In this document: in pieces, positions 13,699-25,300 of the stretch
Layout: each line of letters begins with the position of its first letter
Numbering within the stretch: the stretch's first letter is position 1
Source of the DNA: Ifrita kowaldi
Lineage: Eukaryota; Chordata; Aves; Passeriformes; Cinclosomatidae
Direction: 5' to 3'
Assembly: GCA_013398055.1 (NCBI GenBank)
Contig: VZRS01006705.1
Coordinates: 124,001 to 188,000, forward strand
Length of the DNA stretch: 64,000 bases
Notes under the pieces: generated by a model
Database searches by the model: none
What the model saw: only the letters and a program-made list of their open reading frames with translations
What the model was told of the DNA's origin: nothing
Translations under genes and position numbers: made by a program

Positions 13699-15228
13699 TT
13701 TTCTTCTGATTGAAAAAGAAAAGACAGAGAAAAGTTACAAAAGTAGTAAAAGGCAACGATATCGGCAGGACATCCCTGTTCCCTGCTCCCATCCGGGGCA
13801 AGGCAGCCTGCCCCACCTGCTGGCTGGCAGGAACACACCTCTGGGCCCCAGCACCTTGGCAGCTCTTGCTGAGCAAAGCCTGAGGCTGCAGGGCCATGCA
13901 GGGGCTCCCACCCCAGCCTTTTGCACAAGGAATGTGCCTCTTAGACGGGTACCAGGCTATGGCTGTCCCATCTCCTGAGCACAGGGATTTGGTCCAAAGG
14001 AGCAACGCTTCCTGTCCTGCACTGGTCAGCTTGATCTGGCAGCAGTTAAAAAGCTGAAGTGTGCCATCAATACAAGACAAGCAGAAATTCTACAGGGGCA
14101 GGAGGAATCAGCAGAGGAATTAGGCTCTCTTGGAAAAAGGGACTTGCAGGGAACCATGATGGTCTGCCAGAGGTCCCTCACCAGTAAACACAAGTGACCT
14201 CTTGGAGGTGGTGCTGGTGCAGGGGGCGGCCCAGCTGTAACAGTCTGGAGCCAAAGAGCAGGCAGAGCTGGGACAGCATCAGGACAGACATCCCCTCACC
14301 ACCTTGCCACGCTGCTCTGCCTGCCTGAATTACAGGAGTTAAGGAGAGGAGGGTGGGGGGCAGGGGGTTCAGGTCCCCAAGCCTACAGCCTGTCCCCAGG
14401 GGTCCCAGTGAAGAGCCCAGGCCAGTTCACTGGGTAGCCTCCTACTGGCAGCTGGACTGACCCTTGGTCTCAACCAAAGAGCAGCATCAAAGACCTCCAC
14501 ACTGAGGCAGATTTAAAAAACCAAAAATTATTTTGTATTACTCACAGTTGCTCCTCTTGATCTGGACAAACAGTAAACTACCTGCTTTCCCTTGCACTCA
14601 GATACAGGCTCCTGGTGGGGAGTGCCTATACAAAGAGGTTACTCTCTCTACCAGGCGCAGCAAGAGGAAAGGCCTTGTTCTGCCTCAACAGGAGAGGCGA
14701 GAGCTTGTTCTATTAACTCCTGCCTTGTGCACAAAACACACACATGCCTCCAGGAGAGATCCCAGTCAAACACCAGTGGCAGCAAGGCCTAGCATGGTCC
14801 TAACAGCCTCAGAACTGTCTATGGAGGAATGTCCCCCACCCTCACCTGAACTCCCCTCCTGTTTCTTCCACCAACAGCCACAAAACCGACTGCTTTTTCC
14901 TACTCCTTGCTTCATCTGGGCATATTGTTCCACTGATACCAGAGGAGTCTACCTGAATTTAACAGCTAGCATGAACAAGGGGAATGGAAAGCTTGCTGGA
15001 GACATTAAATTGGGTTGAGTTTGGTAGTACCAGTTACCTCCACCATCATGGAGTGGGACAATACTATGGAGAAGTGTTGCATACCCCAGAACACAGACTG
15101 CCTCAGCAGAGATGAGACCCATAAGCACACAGTCACCCCCAAGTTCTTCTTTTTGATGATGCTGAGTGGACTGAAGGTGGATGCTGTGTTTTTCTGGATG
15201 GCTTAACACAGGCCTTCCACTCTAGAAT

Positions 15229-15234
15229 TTTATT
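15229..15234 (-). terminator. Possible proximal polyadenylation signal
   Basis: This AATAAA on the minus strand lies about 710 nt after the stop codon, inside the 3' UTR. It could give a short-UTR isoform. There is no strong downstream G/T element that I can point to, so the call rests on the hexamer alone. Confidence 0.3.
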
Positions 15235-15941
15235 CTAACCCCAGATCTACATATGGATGCCTCACTCTCCCATTTCAATCTCTTTTTGGACAGTATCACT
15301 GAACTGCCAGCAGATCATCTGGAATGCACAGCTAGATGTGCTAGTTACTCCTCCACACATCTCCCTATCCTAGGGTTTTCCACTTAAGAGAGCTTGATGT
15401 GAATGCAATTATAACAAACTCAGAGAGGGATTTTCTTGTTTTGCAAGCAGCACTGTATAGCCTGTTTCTCCAATCCTGAGCTCACTTCTGAGTGGGAGAA
15501 GTGTCAGGTCTATAGCAAAGCACTGTTGACCCAGGTATCCTTGGGAAACTGACTGGATTTGGTTTCACATCCTGATCACTCATCCATGCTGCCATGCAGG
15601 ACATACTAACCTCCTGAACACCTCATGGGTATCTTCAATTTCCACCATCCTCGTGTTTGACACTGCCTTGGTGGCAGTTCTTGCAGTTTGTGGACCTGAC
15701 TGGTTTGCTTTGCCCTGAAAGGCAAAACTCACTCCCTTTGCCACTGCTCGGATACATCAGTGGTGTGGGAACAGGCGCTGCTGCCAAGCCATTCACTTCC
15801 TCCTGCCAGAGCGGCTGCATTGCAAAGATGTGTCATTGCCCCTTCTTCTCCCACCCCTCCCCTTGGCTATCACCACCTCCCCTTCTCCCTGCCAGGCAGG
15901 ACATTGGTTGATAGTTCCTGAGGATTTTTGGAGAAACTCCT

Positions 15942-16070
15942 TCAGTAGGCACATGACGGTTCTTCCACTGGAGCTATCGGGCTCAGCGGCTTCAAGGTGC
16001 TGAGGGAACGGAAGGCAAAAGTGGAGGGATCATACATAAAGTGGGGCGGCGGGCGGCCTCCGCTGATGCT
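15942..16070 (-). CDS. Terminal coding exon, same unnamed protein
   Basis: The minus strand shows a strong acceptor (CTCTTTTTATTCCCTTGCAG), then 42 codons and a TGA at 15942-15944. The peptide begins SISGGRPPPHFMYDPSTF and ends PLSPIAPVEEPSCAY. It enters at phase 0, matching the phase-0 donor at 53098, so the two can be spliced directly over a 37-kb intron, although small in-phase exons between them are not excluded. The Pro/Ser-rich composition fits the preceding exon. The open frame continues upstream of the acceptor only as intron read-through (a hydrophobic, composition-shifted stretch up to 16289), which I do not treat as coding. That this exon and the 53-kb exons belong to one gene is inferred from strand, phase, composition and the lack of any other gene between them. 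Confidence 0.8.
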   Translation of the reverse strand, partial: SISGGRPPPHFMYDPSTFAFRSLSTLKPLSPIAPVEEPSCAY

Positions 16071-17220
16071 CTGCAAGGGAATAAAAAGAGGCATGAAGTC
16101 AGTGCTCACATCAGCTGCAAACAGCAAAGTTCTTGCCTTGAGTGCTTTGTCATCTCCCTCTCTGATACAATTACACCTCCCAGAATGGGTGGTCACGCTT
16201 GCAATTGCAGCAAATGGCACTAACATAAGCAGTGGAAGCACTTTGCTCACACCCTTGCTCCTACCCTTCAAGGTAAAAAGCCAGCACATCTCCTTCCTCC
16301 AGGACTGAGGTCCCTAGGATCCACATGACTAGGGCCCATGGCACCTGTAGCCACTAAGTGAAACAGGATATCCATGAAGCATTTAGAGTACCAGAGTCAG
16401 AAAGGTCAAAAGGTATCACATGGAAAAGCTAAATTCACCTGCCCTTGAAGTAAGACCTAATACACTTTTAGAGCACGGAGACAAACCAAGTAATCTCTGA
16501 AAACTCTTTCTTCAGCTCCATTTTTCAACAATTCTCCAATAAGGATTTACAAACCACCCTTTCTTAAAGTCCCAGGCATGCTGAAACTCTCCTGGGTTTT
16601 GGTTCCAGACTCCAGTTTGACAAGGAATGGCTGAGAGATGCTTGGAGGAGAAGATCCAACTCCCAAGGCCTTACAGACTGGTTTCTACCATGGCCACTAA
16701 AGAGCATTCTCCCGCCTTTGGCTCCCAGTATTCAGAGCACGGTCAGAGCAGCTCCAGAGTAAGTAGGCCAGAAACACCCGTGGACACCCTGCAACCGCGT
16801 GACAGGACAAAAATGCTGTTCTCCACTAGGCTGTGCTGGGAAGTGTGGATTCCAGAGAAATTACAGTGCCAAAGAAGCGATTCCACTCTGTTAAATGCAA
16901 AGAACTTTCTTTTTACTTTTCAGGAACTTTGTTTTGTTTCTTTCCTTATGCAAGCAGAAGCAGTAGTGGGGCAGCTACCGCCTGATAGTTTTTGGCCAGG
17001 AGAGGAGGTCTCATTGCTCTATGGGACAGGAAAGTGTTTAATCATGATTCTGCAGAGTTCATTCCCAAGGAATAGGTGGGATGTTCAGCAGCTCAGAAAC
17101 TCATGCAAATGTCCCCTACTCTCATCTCACTTCCATCACTCTTGGGACGGGCTTTACCATTATTTTCACAAAGGTTAGGGAAAAAACCAATGAGAGATTA
17201 GAAAAACACCAGAAACCAAC

Positions 17221-17923
17221 AGGCTGGGCAGAGAAGTGAGTGAGAGCAGCCCTGCAGAAAAGGACTTGGGAGTGGTGGTTGATGAAAAACTCATTGTGAG
17301 CCATCACTGTGCACTCACAGCTCAGAAAGCCAGTGGAATCCTGGGCTGCATCAAAAGCAGTGTGGCCAGCAGGTCAAAGGAAGTGATTCTCCCCCTCTAC
17401 TCTGCTCTTGGTGATAACCCACCTGGGGAGTCCCCAACATAAGGAGGACATGAAACTGTTGGAGCAGCTTCAGAGGAGGACCATGAAGTTGTTAAGAGGA
17501 CTGAAGCACCTCCCTGATGAAGACAGGCTAAGAAAGCTGGGGCTGTTCAGCCTGGGGAGAAAAAGGTAGCAGGGAGACCTCACAGGAATCTTCCAGTGTC
17601 TGAAAGGGGTCTTACAGGGAAGCCAGAGAGAGACTCTTCCACAAGAACTGTAGTGACAGGACAAGGAGTTATGGGTACAAATGGGAAGAGGTAAAATTTA
17701 GTCTAGATATTAGAAAGAACTTCTTTCCTGTGAGGGTGGTGAGACACTGGAACAGGTTGCCCAGGGAGGTTATGAATGCCCCAACCTTGGCAGTGTTCAA
17801 GGGGAGGCTGGATAAGACCTTGAGCAGCCTGGTCTGATGGGAGGTGTCCCTGCCCATGGCAGGTGGGATTGGGACTACATGATCTTCAAGGTCACTGCCA
17901 ACCCTTAGCATTCTATGTGATTC
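17221..17923 (+). mobile_element. CR1 LINE, 5'-truncated 3' end
   Basis: About 700 bp match the well-known 3' part of the chicken repeat 1 (CR1) non-LTR retrotransposon in plus orientation. It includes the end of the reverse transcriptase reading frame (KDLGVVVDEKL, QKASGILGCIKSSVASRSKE, VILPLYSAL) and the typical phrases ctgttcagcctggggagaa and actggaacaggttgcccagg. It ends ATTCTATGTGATTC, the degenerate octamer terminus of CR1. The frame is interrupted after the LYSAL motif, so it is a dead copy. It lies antisense to the host gene, 1.15 kb inside the intron from the terminal exon. Confidence 0.93.
17236..17442 (+). pseudogene. CR1 reverse transcriptase C-terminal remnant
   Basis: This open stretch of 68 codons within the CR1 copy encodes the extreme C-terminal part of the CR1 ORF2 protein, downstream of the polymerase palm. 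The active-site region and the endonuclease are missing because of 5' truncation. The frame is lost after the LYSAL motif, where functional copies continue. It cannot act on its own. Confidence 0.75.
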
Positions 17924-19844
17924 AGACTGGGCTCTGGTGTTACATTACTCCCTGTTCCTTTTCTAGGCCTATCCTAACTAGAACCATGGTTTCCTTTGCT
18001 CAGCCTGCACTGTGGGACTGTTCCTCAAAGAATTAGGCTTTTTAGGAACAATTACCAACTCTACTGTGTCATAGAAGACAGAGGTTCATTTTAGCTCTTC
18101 AAATTCAGGTCTGGCAGACAGCTACAACCACATAACAGCACAGCAAGGTGATGTCTTGATGCTTCCACCTCTGTTCTGCCTGGGTTTTGACTTATCATCA
18201 CAGGACAAGCACACACAAATATCTCTGCTCAAATGGTTTGTCTCACCCAAACAGACACAGCAGATCAGAATGAGCTAAGGAAGTGTTCAAGCCAGGCCCT
18301 GAGTGCTGCAGCAACTGCAGCAGGATCTGGAAGCCTGTCTCCAGGCTCTTGGTCACAGCTCAGTCCCACGGGGCAGCATCCTTCATGTCAGGAAAGACCT
18401 CTAAAGCCAGTGTGGGTAGCACTACCTAGTTGGTATCGCTCCTGCAAATTAAGATGGGCACTTGAGAATGGAAAATGCCAATGTGGTGCTTGGCATCAGC
18501 TGTGCCTGGAGTTTCAGCCAGCAAATCATGCCCTGCTACATCCCCCTGACACCTTGGCCAGCAGCATAAGAAACAAGAGAGGCAGATTTAAGGGCCTTTA
18601 CTCAATAGCCACCTGCTGTGGGGTTATATATGGTGTATGCTCTGGCAGGCCTCAGAGCTGGAGGGTAACATAGCAACCCCTATTCAAAGCTAAGGGGCAG
18701 AATAAATCAGCACATTTGTCCTTCTCCAGAGCAGAGAAGGTCCCCTGCCAGTGCCAAGAGGGAATGGGAACAAAGAACCTGGCAGTCCCCTCCATTTTGA
18801 AATGCCAGACAGGATTAGGGAAGGCAGCTGAATCTGCTCATTTCTGGCAGACGGCAGATGAAGAGGCTGGGGAAAGATGGGTCCAAAGGACAGACAAAAG
18901 TCATCCACAAAATTCACCAAGCTTTAGGTGGGAAGTTGCACTATGATTTCTCTCTGGGCCTTCTTCTGGGGCCAATGTGTGGGGCAGAGACCCTTCCCAG
19001 GGCACTGCCAGGATGACAGGCACAGAACAAGGGTTGAGGTGAAGGTCAGGGATGTGAGAAGACACAGGATGATGCAGAGATTCACAGGTGGTCAGGCAGC
19101 TGCAAGTGAGGCTCAAAATGCACCCAATCCTGCCTCTTCATCGTGGCACCTCTCAAGCAGCCACAAGATGACCGCTGGCTTTCAACAACAGCAGACAAGG
19201 GCAGAGTGAGAAGGGGCCCAACTGCAGGCAGTAACAGGAGAGGCAGTAACCTGACTGCCTTCATCCACAGCAAAACCCTGACCAATCTGCACTCCTTTAT
19301 AACCCCAAGCAGCATAGGATCCTCGTGCACCTACTCCCTGACTGACAGGGCAGCACCTCTGCTACTGACCTTGCTGGAGGTAAGAAACCTCCAAATCCCT
19401 CGACTCTCTTCTTGCAGAGAAGAATTTTTAGATTGGAGTTCATATCCAGCTCTAGGGATCACCAGGCCTGATCTGGCTTAGTCCAAGACACCATTTGGGA
19501 TCACAGCATGTGGTGGTCTGGTCCTGATGAGTAGCACAAGGCAAAGCTCTGTAGATGTATTTCCAGAAAGAAAATGGAAAGAGCCAGCTGCCAGAGAGGG
19601 GAACACGTTCCTGCCACTCTGTCGCTTGGGCCAGCTGCCTCCCTGTAGTCTGGGCAAGCGTCCTAGCCAGCCTGCCCTTCTCCTTGGGCACCCCATGCCT
19701 GGGACTTTGCTTTGACTGGGGAAGGGCGTTAAGAGTTGTTGCTGCTGCAGCAGGTCCCCAAGGAGTTTGCCATAAACCTGCCTGACAACCCCTGGTGAGC
19801 AACCCCAGGCCAGCTTCTGCAGAGGCTCCTCAGAGCGCAAACAA

Positions 19845-20005
19845 TACGCACTTGACATTAAAGGCTCATGTGTTCACTCTAATGGCATTCGGACAGCTGG
19901 GTACCGCTCACAAAACGGAGCCTAATATGGGCCCTGTGCTAGTGGAAATCATTAACCAGAGCCCTCAATTTGCTAAGCAATGTATTTACACAGCTGGAGA
20001 ATGGC
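19845..20005. promoter_or_regulatory. Candidate conserved non-coding block in the long intron
   Basis: About 160 bp of unique, balanced-composition sequence free of repeats. It has TTGACATTAAAGGCTCATG, CTAATGGCATTCGGACAGCTG (an E-box CAGCTG), CATTAACC and CAATTTGCTAAGCAATG. Dense transcription-factor-like words and retained CpGs in an otherwise CpG-poor intron suggest constraint. This is inference. Confidence 0.22.
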
Positions 20006-20055
20006 CCGAGCCAGGCTCACTCGGCTGCCACAGGAGAGCACACAGGCTCAGCCAT

Positions 20056-20098
20056 ACACACTGTCACACACACGTGCTCACTTGCACACACTCACCTG
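20056..20098. repeat. (CA)n-like imperfect repeat
   Basis: CACA-rich stretch (acacactgtcacacacacgtg, then cttgcacacactcacc) in intron sequence. It is a degenerate dinucleotide repeat, continuing weakly to about 20170. Confidence 0.55.
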
Positions 20099-21816
20099 CC
20101 TCGGGTTCTCCCCAGTACACATGGGCTTCACTGCTCACTTGTCCACATCCCTCTGTGCACACACAGACTCCTCCTGACTTGGAAATCACAAGGGGAGCTG
20201 TTCTGCTCATACAAATCTTGCCTTCTCCTGAAGTAACTCAAGCCATGCAGGGCTGGAACTTCACAGCATCCAGGGGATGGGCTAAGGCACCACAGCTCAT
20301 CACTGTCTCGTACAGCTGCTCAGAACACAAGGTAGTTCCAGCACCTGAAGACACCCACGCTGCCCCACTGCACACCTTTTCTGAGTTAGATGAGCTCCTA
20401 ATGGAGGTAAATTTGTCTTAAACACATTTCAACGCACAGACCACCTTGCTCAAGGATGCCTCTTCACCCATGTACGTGTGCCTACATGTACACTCTTGCC
20501 AACATGCACTGTTGTCATCAGTAGCATTATCACCTTCAAATACAGGGGGGCAAATAAGCAACCAGGTTTGAAACATATCTGAAGTGCATTAACAAAGAAG
20601 CACACCTAAAGACAGTGAGTGCAGGGAGGTGCCTCAAAGAAGGCCAGTAAGAGTAAACATCTCAGAAGAAATGCTGGTTTCAATCACATTAGCAGCTCTC
20701 AGAAAACAGACAAATGCACCACTGTTCCATAAACCCATCTGTAACATAACTGTACATTACAGCAAGGAAAGAGTACATAGGAAGAAGATACACATGTAAA
20801 GCTAAGTCTAATAATATGAAGCCATATTCCTCCTAGAAACAAGTCCCTTACTTCTATGAAGTCTGGGAAAATATCCCAAATGCAGACAGTAACATAATTT
20901 TGGTCTCATTATTCCACAGAATCACGGTTCTCCTCTCTAGACAAAGCCGAAGTCAGCACAGGTCCAAGTGAGCTTTCAGCTGTGGGAATGACAATCCCCA
21001 TGGGAAGGGGAGAATGCAATTACCCAACACAACAATGTCTTCGAAGGGAGTGGTGTCCTAGGGATGATGGAAAATTAAGAGGACTCTTTGGTCCTCTTTC
21101 TTAAGAGCTCTAGTATAGTGGTGGGATTCAAAACCAGATCAGCTTGTGCACTCTGCCAACCTACCCCTTACTCAAGGCCAATCCAGCACAGGAGTACCTT
21201 CTTTGCTACTCTTGGCCCCCAGTGGTTGGGAAATGCTGCTGAGCTCCGTTTAAAGGATGCTGCCTTCCAGTGGTGGGTGAGTGAATGATCCCTTCGCAGT
21301 CTGTAGACTCACTTGTTAAAAGTCCTTAGGGATGAAAGGCACCATGTAATTGCAAGTTGTAAAGGCGCATCCGATTCCCACCACCACCCTGTGTGGAAAG
21401 GAATAAATCCCCAGAACAGCTTTGGCAAGGACAGATGCCTGCCTGAGATGCTGCCTGTTTGTGAGACAGCTGCCTTGCCCCGGAGCGGACAGAGCCAGAG
21501 GTAGCACCAATATTCAGGGAGTGCACAGAAAGAGTAAAGGCTGTCAAGACTCCGCAGAGGAACATTTACAGGTACACTGATTCAACTCCACTTTGTCCTC
21601 CTTTCTCTCACCCCTGCTAAGTGTTAGAAAATGAACTTCTTCACACTTCACCTTTGAGGTATGAAGCCATCAGCAGTGAGCAAGGGAAGGGGACCCACCC
21701 ACCTGCTCCTAGGTACATCTGTAATTCCAGATGTATTTCATCTGGAATGAACATGGTTCTGACCAGGCCACTTCCCATCATCTCTGCCTCAGTTTCTCCA
21801 ATGCATAATACATACA

Positions 21817-22346
21817 TGTCCTGGTTTCTGCTGGGATAAAATTAATTTTCTTCCTAGTAGCTGGTGTATCCTGTTTGAAGTTTTAGATTTAGGATGAGAA
21901 TAATGTTGACAGCAATAACTAAAAATATCAGTCTGTAAGCAATGTTTATACTAAGTTAAGGACTTCTCAGCCTCTCATGCCCTGACAGTGAGAAGGTTTG
22001 GAAGGGCATGAGAAGCTGGGAAGGGAACAGCCAGGACATCTGACCCAAACTGGACAAAGGACTTTTCCATACCATACGATGGCGTAAGCTGGTGTTTCGC
22101 CTTCCCAAGTAACCATGCTGCATGATGCAGCCCTGCTTTCCTGGAGGTGGTTGAACACCTGCCTGCCCATGGGAAGCAATGAATGAACTCCCTGTTCTGC
22201 TTTGCTTGCATGCACAGTTTTTGCTTTCCCTATTAACCTGTCTTTATCTCACCCCACAAGCTATCTCACATTTACCCTCCCAACTCTCTCCCCCATCCCA
22301 TGGGGGTAGCAAGTTAGCAACTTCATCATGGGGTTAAGCCACAACA
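21817..22346 (+). mobile_element. Solo LTR of an avian endogenous retrovirus (ERVL-like)
   Basis: A 530-bp block starts TGTCCTGGTTTCTGCTGGGA and ends GGGGTTAAGCCACAACA, giving TG...CA ends. Internal phrases (ttaattttcttcctagtagctgg, gatttaggatgagaataatgttga, ctgacccaaactgg, ttccataccata, ctctcccccatccca) match from memory a long terminal repeat that is very common in bird genomes. No internal gag, pol or env sequence is present, so it is a solo LTR left by recombination. I see no perfect flanking target-site duplication (ATACA before, GTATA after), which suggests age. It lies antisense to the host gene within its long intron. Confidence 0.8.
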
Positions 22347-25300
22347 GTATACCACAGCCAGGCAGCCAGGATGAACTAATTAACTTCTAGGTGTTTCAGC
22401 CTTCTGATGAGAGGTGATTTCTTTTCAATTACAGTCTTGCTTCAGGCAGTTTTCAAGAAATAGTCACTGGCAAGCAGGACCAGCTTCTCCAGTGCAACAA
22501 CAATTCACATTTAACTGCTTATTCATTAACTCCGATAGGGCCTCTGACAATTTATTCTAGTCACAGACCTGGAGCAGCTCAAAGAGCAACTTTTCACAGG
22601 CAAACTCCTTTCCTCCTGAAAGTCTGTCCTCCACCCCCAGGTTCATAGAGAATTTTATTTCAAGGAATAGTTAAAAGATAAACCATGACAGAACTTCATT
22701 TTGTGACTACTCTGTTCCTTTCTTTTTCAAGAAAAGAAAAGGTCATCTCCAAATTTTGTTCTGACAAGGAACACAAAACTTTGCAGTTAGCACAGTTTTC
22801 TTATGTTTTTCACTACCCTCCCCTAAAAGACTGAAAGACCTGTCTTCCATCACCAACATAAGGCTGCCTAACACCTATTCCCTTCTATACCACCACATTG
22901 CAAAGAGCAGTTCAATGGTTTACAAACACATCCCTGTTCCTCTTAAAAAGGTTAAAAAAAAATTAAAAACATCAAACATTTGCAAATGCGTGTGCAGAAT
23001 TGTCAGGTGGCAACTACCAGACTTAGAGAGGTGCCACCAGACAGACAACACTGAACCTTTTGGAAGGTACTTCAAAGGGCCTACCAGATGCTTGTTGGTC
23101 ACTTGCCCAAAAGCAGAAATAGCCAGTTTCAGCTATGGGTCCTTGCTGGCACCAGCATGATAAGCCTTTCTTCTCCTCTCTTTCACACATCTTTAGATAC
23201 GTCTTTGACAAAGCTGACTGCAAGCTTTGATTCTGCCCGCCTGACAACCTGAAGGAAAGAGGCTGCACAAATAAAAGGGACAGATGGGTCATTCAGAGGG
23301 GCAGTCTGTTGGTGCTCCCCGGCCAAGTTGGGGAACTCACCACTCCAGGGTCCCAGTAAAGGTCATGCTCTGAAGGGAAAACAAATCTCTTAAGAACAAG
23401 TGAATGAACCCATATTTCCCTACTAGTGAGCTGTGTCTTGCACCCACTTTTTCCCTTGTGGTAAGAAATTGCCTGTGGTTCCAGCATTCCTGCAGTTCCT
23501 GCAAATACTACAGGGCCTGCATGTGCCTGAGCAGGAGGAAAGGCAGGCACAAGAGTAGCTCCAAACAAACACAGACACAGGCAAGGCACAATCTGGCCCT
23601 AAATCTCCAAGTGCATCTGAGTCCTTAGCTTTGGTCTGTACACAAGTGACACTACCTCATCCTTTCCTTCCTCTCCACCCTCCCCGTTCCAGCTCTTGCT
23701 GTGTAGCAGGAACACCCTCCTCTCAGAAGGATCACACCAGCTGCCTCTCGGTCCTCCTTCCCTGGGGCTAGGAACCCCAGGTACCATGCTTCCCAGAGTC
23801 GGCACGTGGTGCATACTTGGGCGTGTGCAGCTTCCAGTTTGCATGAGGCCAGGGCAAGCAGATTCCCTCTGGCCAGGCAGGCTGGCACAGAGCAGCACGC
23901 TGCTTTCAACTTGAAGGGTACACAAATTAAACCTGCAAAGTGAGGATTAATTAGCCTGGCATGAGCAGGCTGCGAACACATGCTGACATAGTGCGCTTGC
24001 CCCTGGACAAACCGCCCCAGCTGTGGAAGACAAGCGCAGCAAGTGGGTGTATTATGGGAGAGGTGTGTGGGAAAAGAGGATTACAGCTCTAGGGACTGGG
24101 AGAGGCAACGGGTGCCAGGTTCCCACAGCCACGCGAACAAAAGGGAGCCGGGAACAACTGCAGTGGGCCTGGATGCAGTGAGTAGATGTGCCTCATCAGC
24201 CATCTTGGACTTTAAGCTCTGACAGAAAACAGTGGCTCTCTGTCACCCTGTGTCATCCCCTACATCCCTCTCTGCTCCATCACCCAGGTACGACCCAGAA
24301 ATCATTAAATCTGGCCCTCTCTGTGAAACATGCCTTGTCACTTTCCAGTCCCTTGAACCACGGTGCCACTAGCCACAGCTGCCATTGACACATGAGGCTG
24401 TCCCAGGAGCAACTGGGCTGCACCTCCTTTCCACCACTCCCCACCTCCCCCTATTCTTAAACCAGACCCACAACCCACATCAGACCACAAGGCAAGAACA
24501 GCACTGAAAATAGGAAGTCAGCCTCCTCACTCACGAGCCACTCGCTACTTTCACGGTGCAGTGTGGATTACAGAGCTCTCGGTTATTTCACAAAGTCTGT
24601 TCTGTGGGCACTTACATGATTCAACAGGTGCAAGGGCATAAATAGCAGGAATTTATGAAAAGCAGGAAGCAATAGAAGTTCTTGTCCTTAAGGAAACAGA
24701 AGAGAGGCATGACAGTCCCACTTCTACCTGCTACAGGCAGGCTAAAGGCTGGTTAGCCTTTGCCATGAAATCCAGTAAAAGCCAGATATTTGGAATAGTT
24801 TTTAAACAGACAGAGACATTCCACCCTTGACTAGACCAGACCCTTCCCCACACTGAGCAAACTCTGGAAAAAGTCTTTTGTCAGGAATTATTCAGAACAG
24901 GAGCTGGGGTTCTCCAGGACCAACTATCATCTTCAGCAGGAAGTTCAGTGGCTGGGCTGGGAGGAGCATAGGATACCCAAAGGGATGTTCATGCTCCCAC
25001 TTAGGAGAGGCCCTTCTCCACTTTGCTCAGCAGAGGCATGCCCATCAGCTGGAGACAAGACACCACTTGGGGAACTGGAATGCCAAAATCTCCATGAGGG
25101 GCTTCTGACCAGTGAGTAATCCAAGGTTGTGAGTGGTCAAGGAGATGAGTCTCTCTTGTTGATTCTAAGGTCAGGGTCAGGTTCAGACACTCAGTCACAT
25201 ACTAAAAACAACCAGGAAGGTTTGGGAAACTGTTAGCAAGCTGCAGTTGGGGATTTCTGCTGCCTGAGATGTCCGAGCTGTTTATACTCATGATATGGTA

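Larger units (their letters stand above)
13648..15941 (-). other. 3' UTR of the minus-strand gene
   Basis: From the TGA of the terminal exon down to about 13650 there is no further coding frame I can support, and the stretch ends with clear polyadenylation signals. The length of about 2.3 kb is ordinary for a vertebrate brain- or broadly-expressed transcript. It includes C/T-rich stretches at 15835-15895 and an internal AATAAA at 15229-15234 that could give a shorter transcript. The 128-codon minus frame at 13694-14080 lies inside this UTR and looks like a chance frame. The exact cleavage site is estimated, not seen. Confidence 0.68.

Noticed and set aside
16071..16289. Upstream extension of the terminal exon frame (start at 16289)
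   Set aside because: A textbook pyrimidine tract and CAG acceptor lie at 16071, and the extension has different composition. It is intron read-through and not a separate start.
19795..20421. 208-codon plus-strand open frame
   Set aside because: It crosses a CA-rich simple repeat (His/Thr-rich translation) and shows no domain or splice-site framing.
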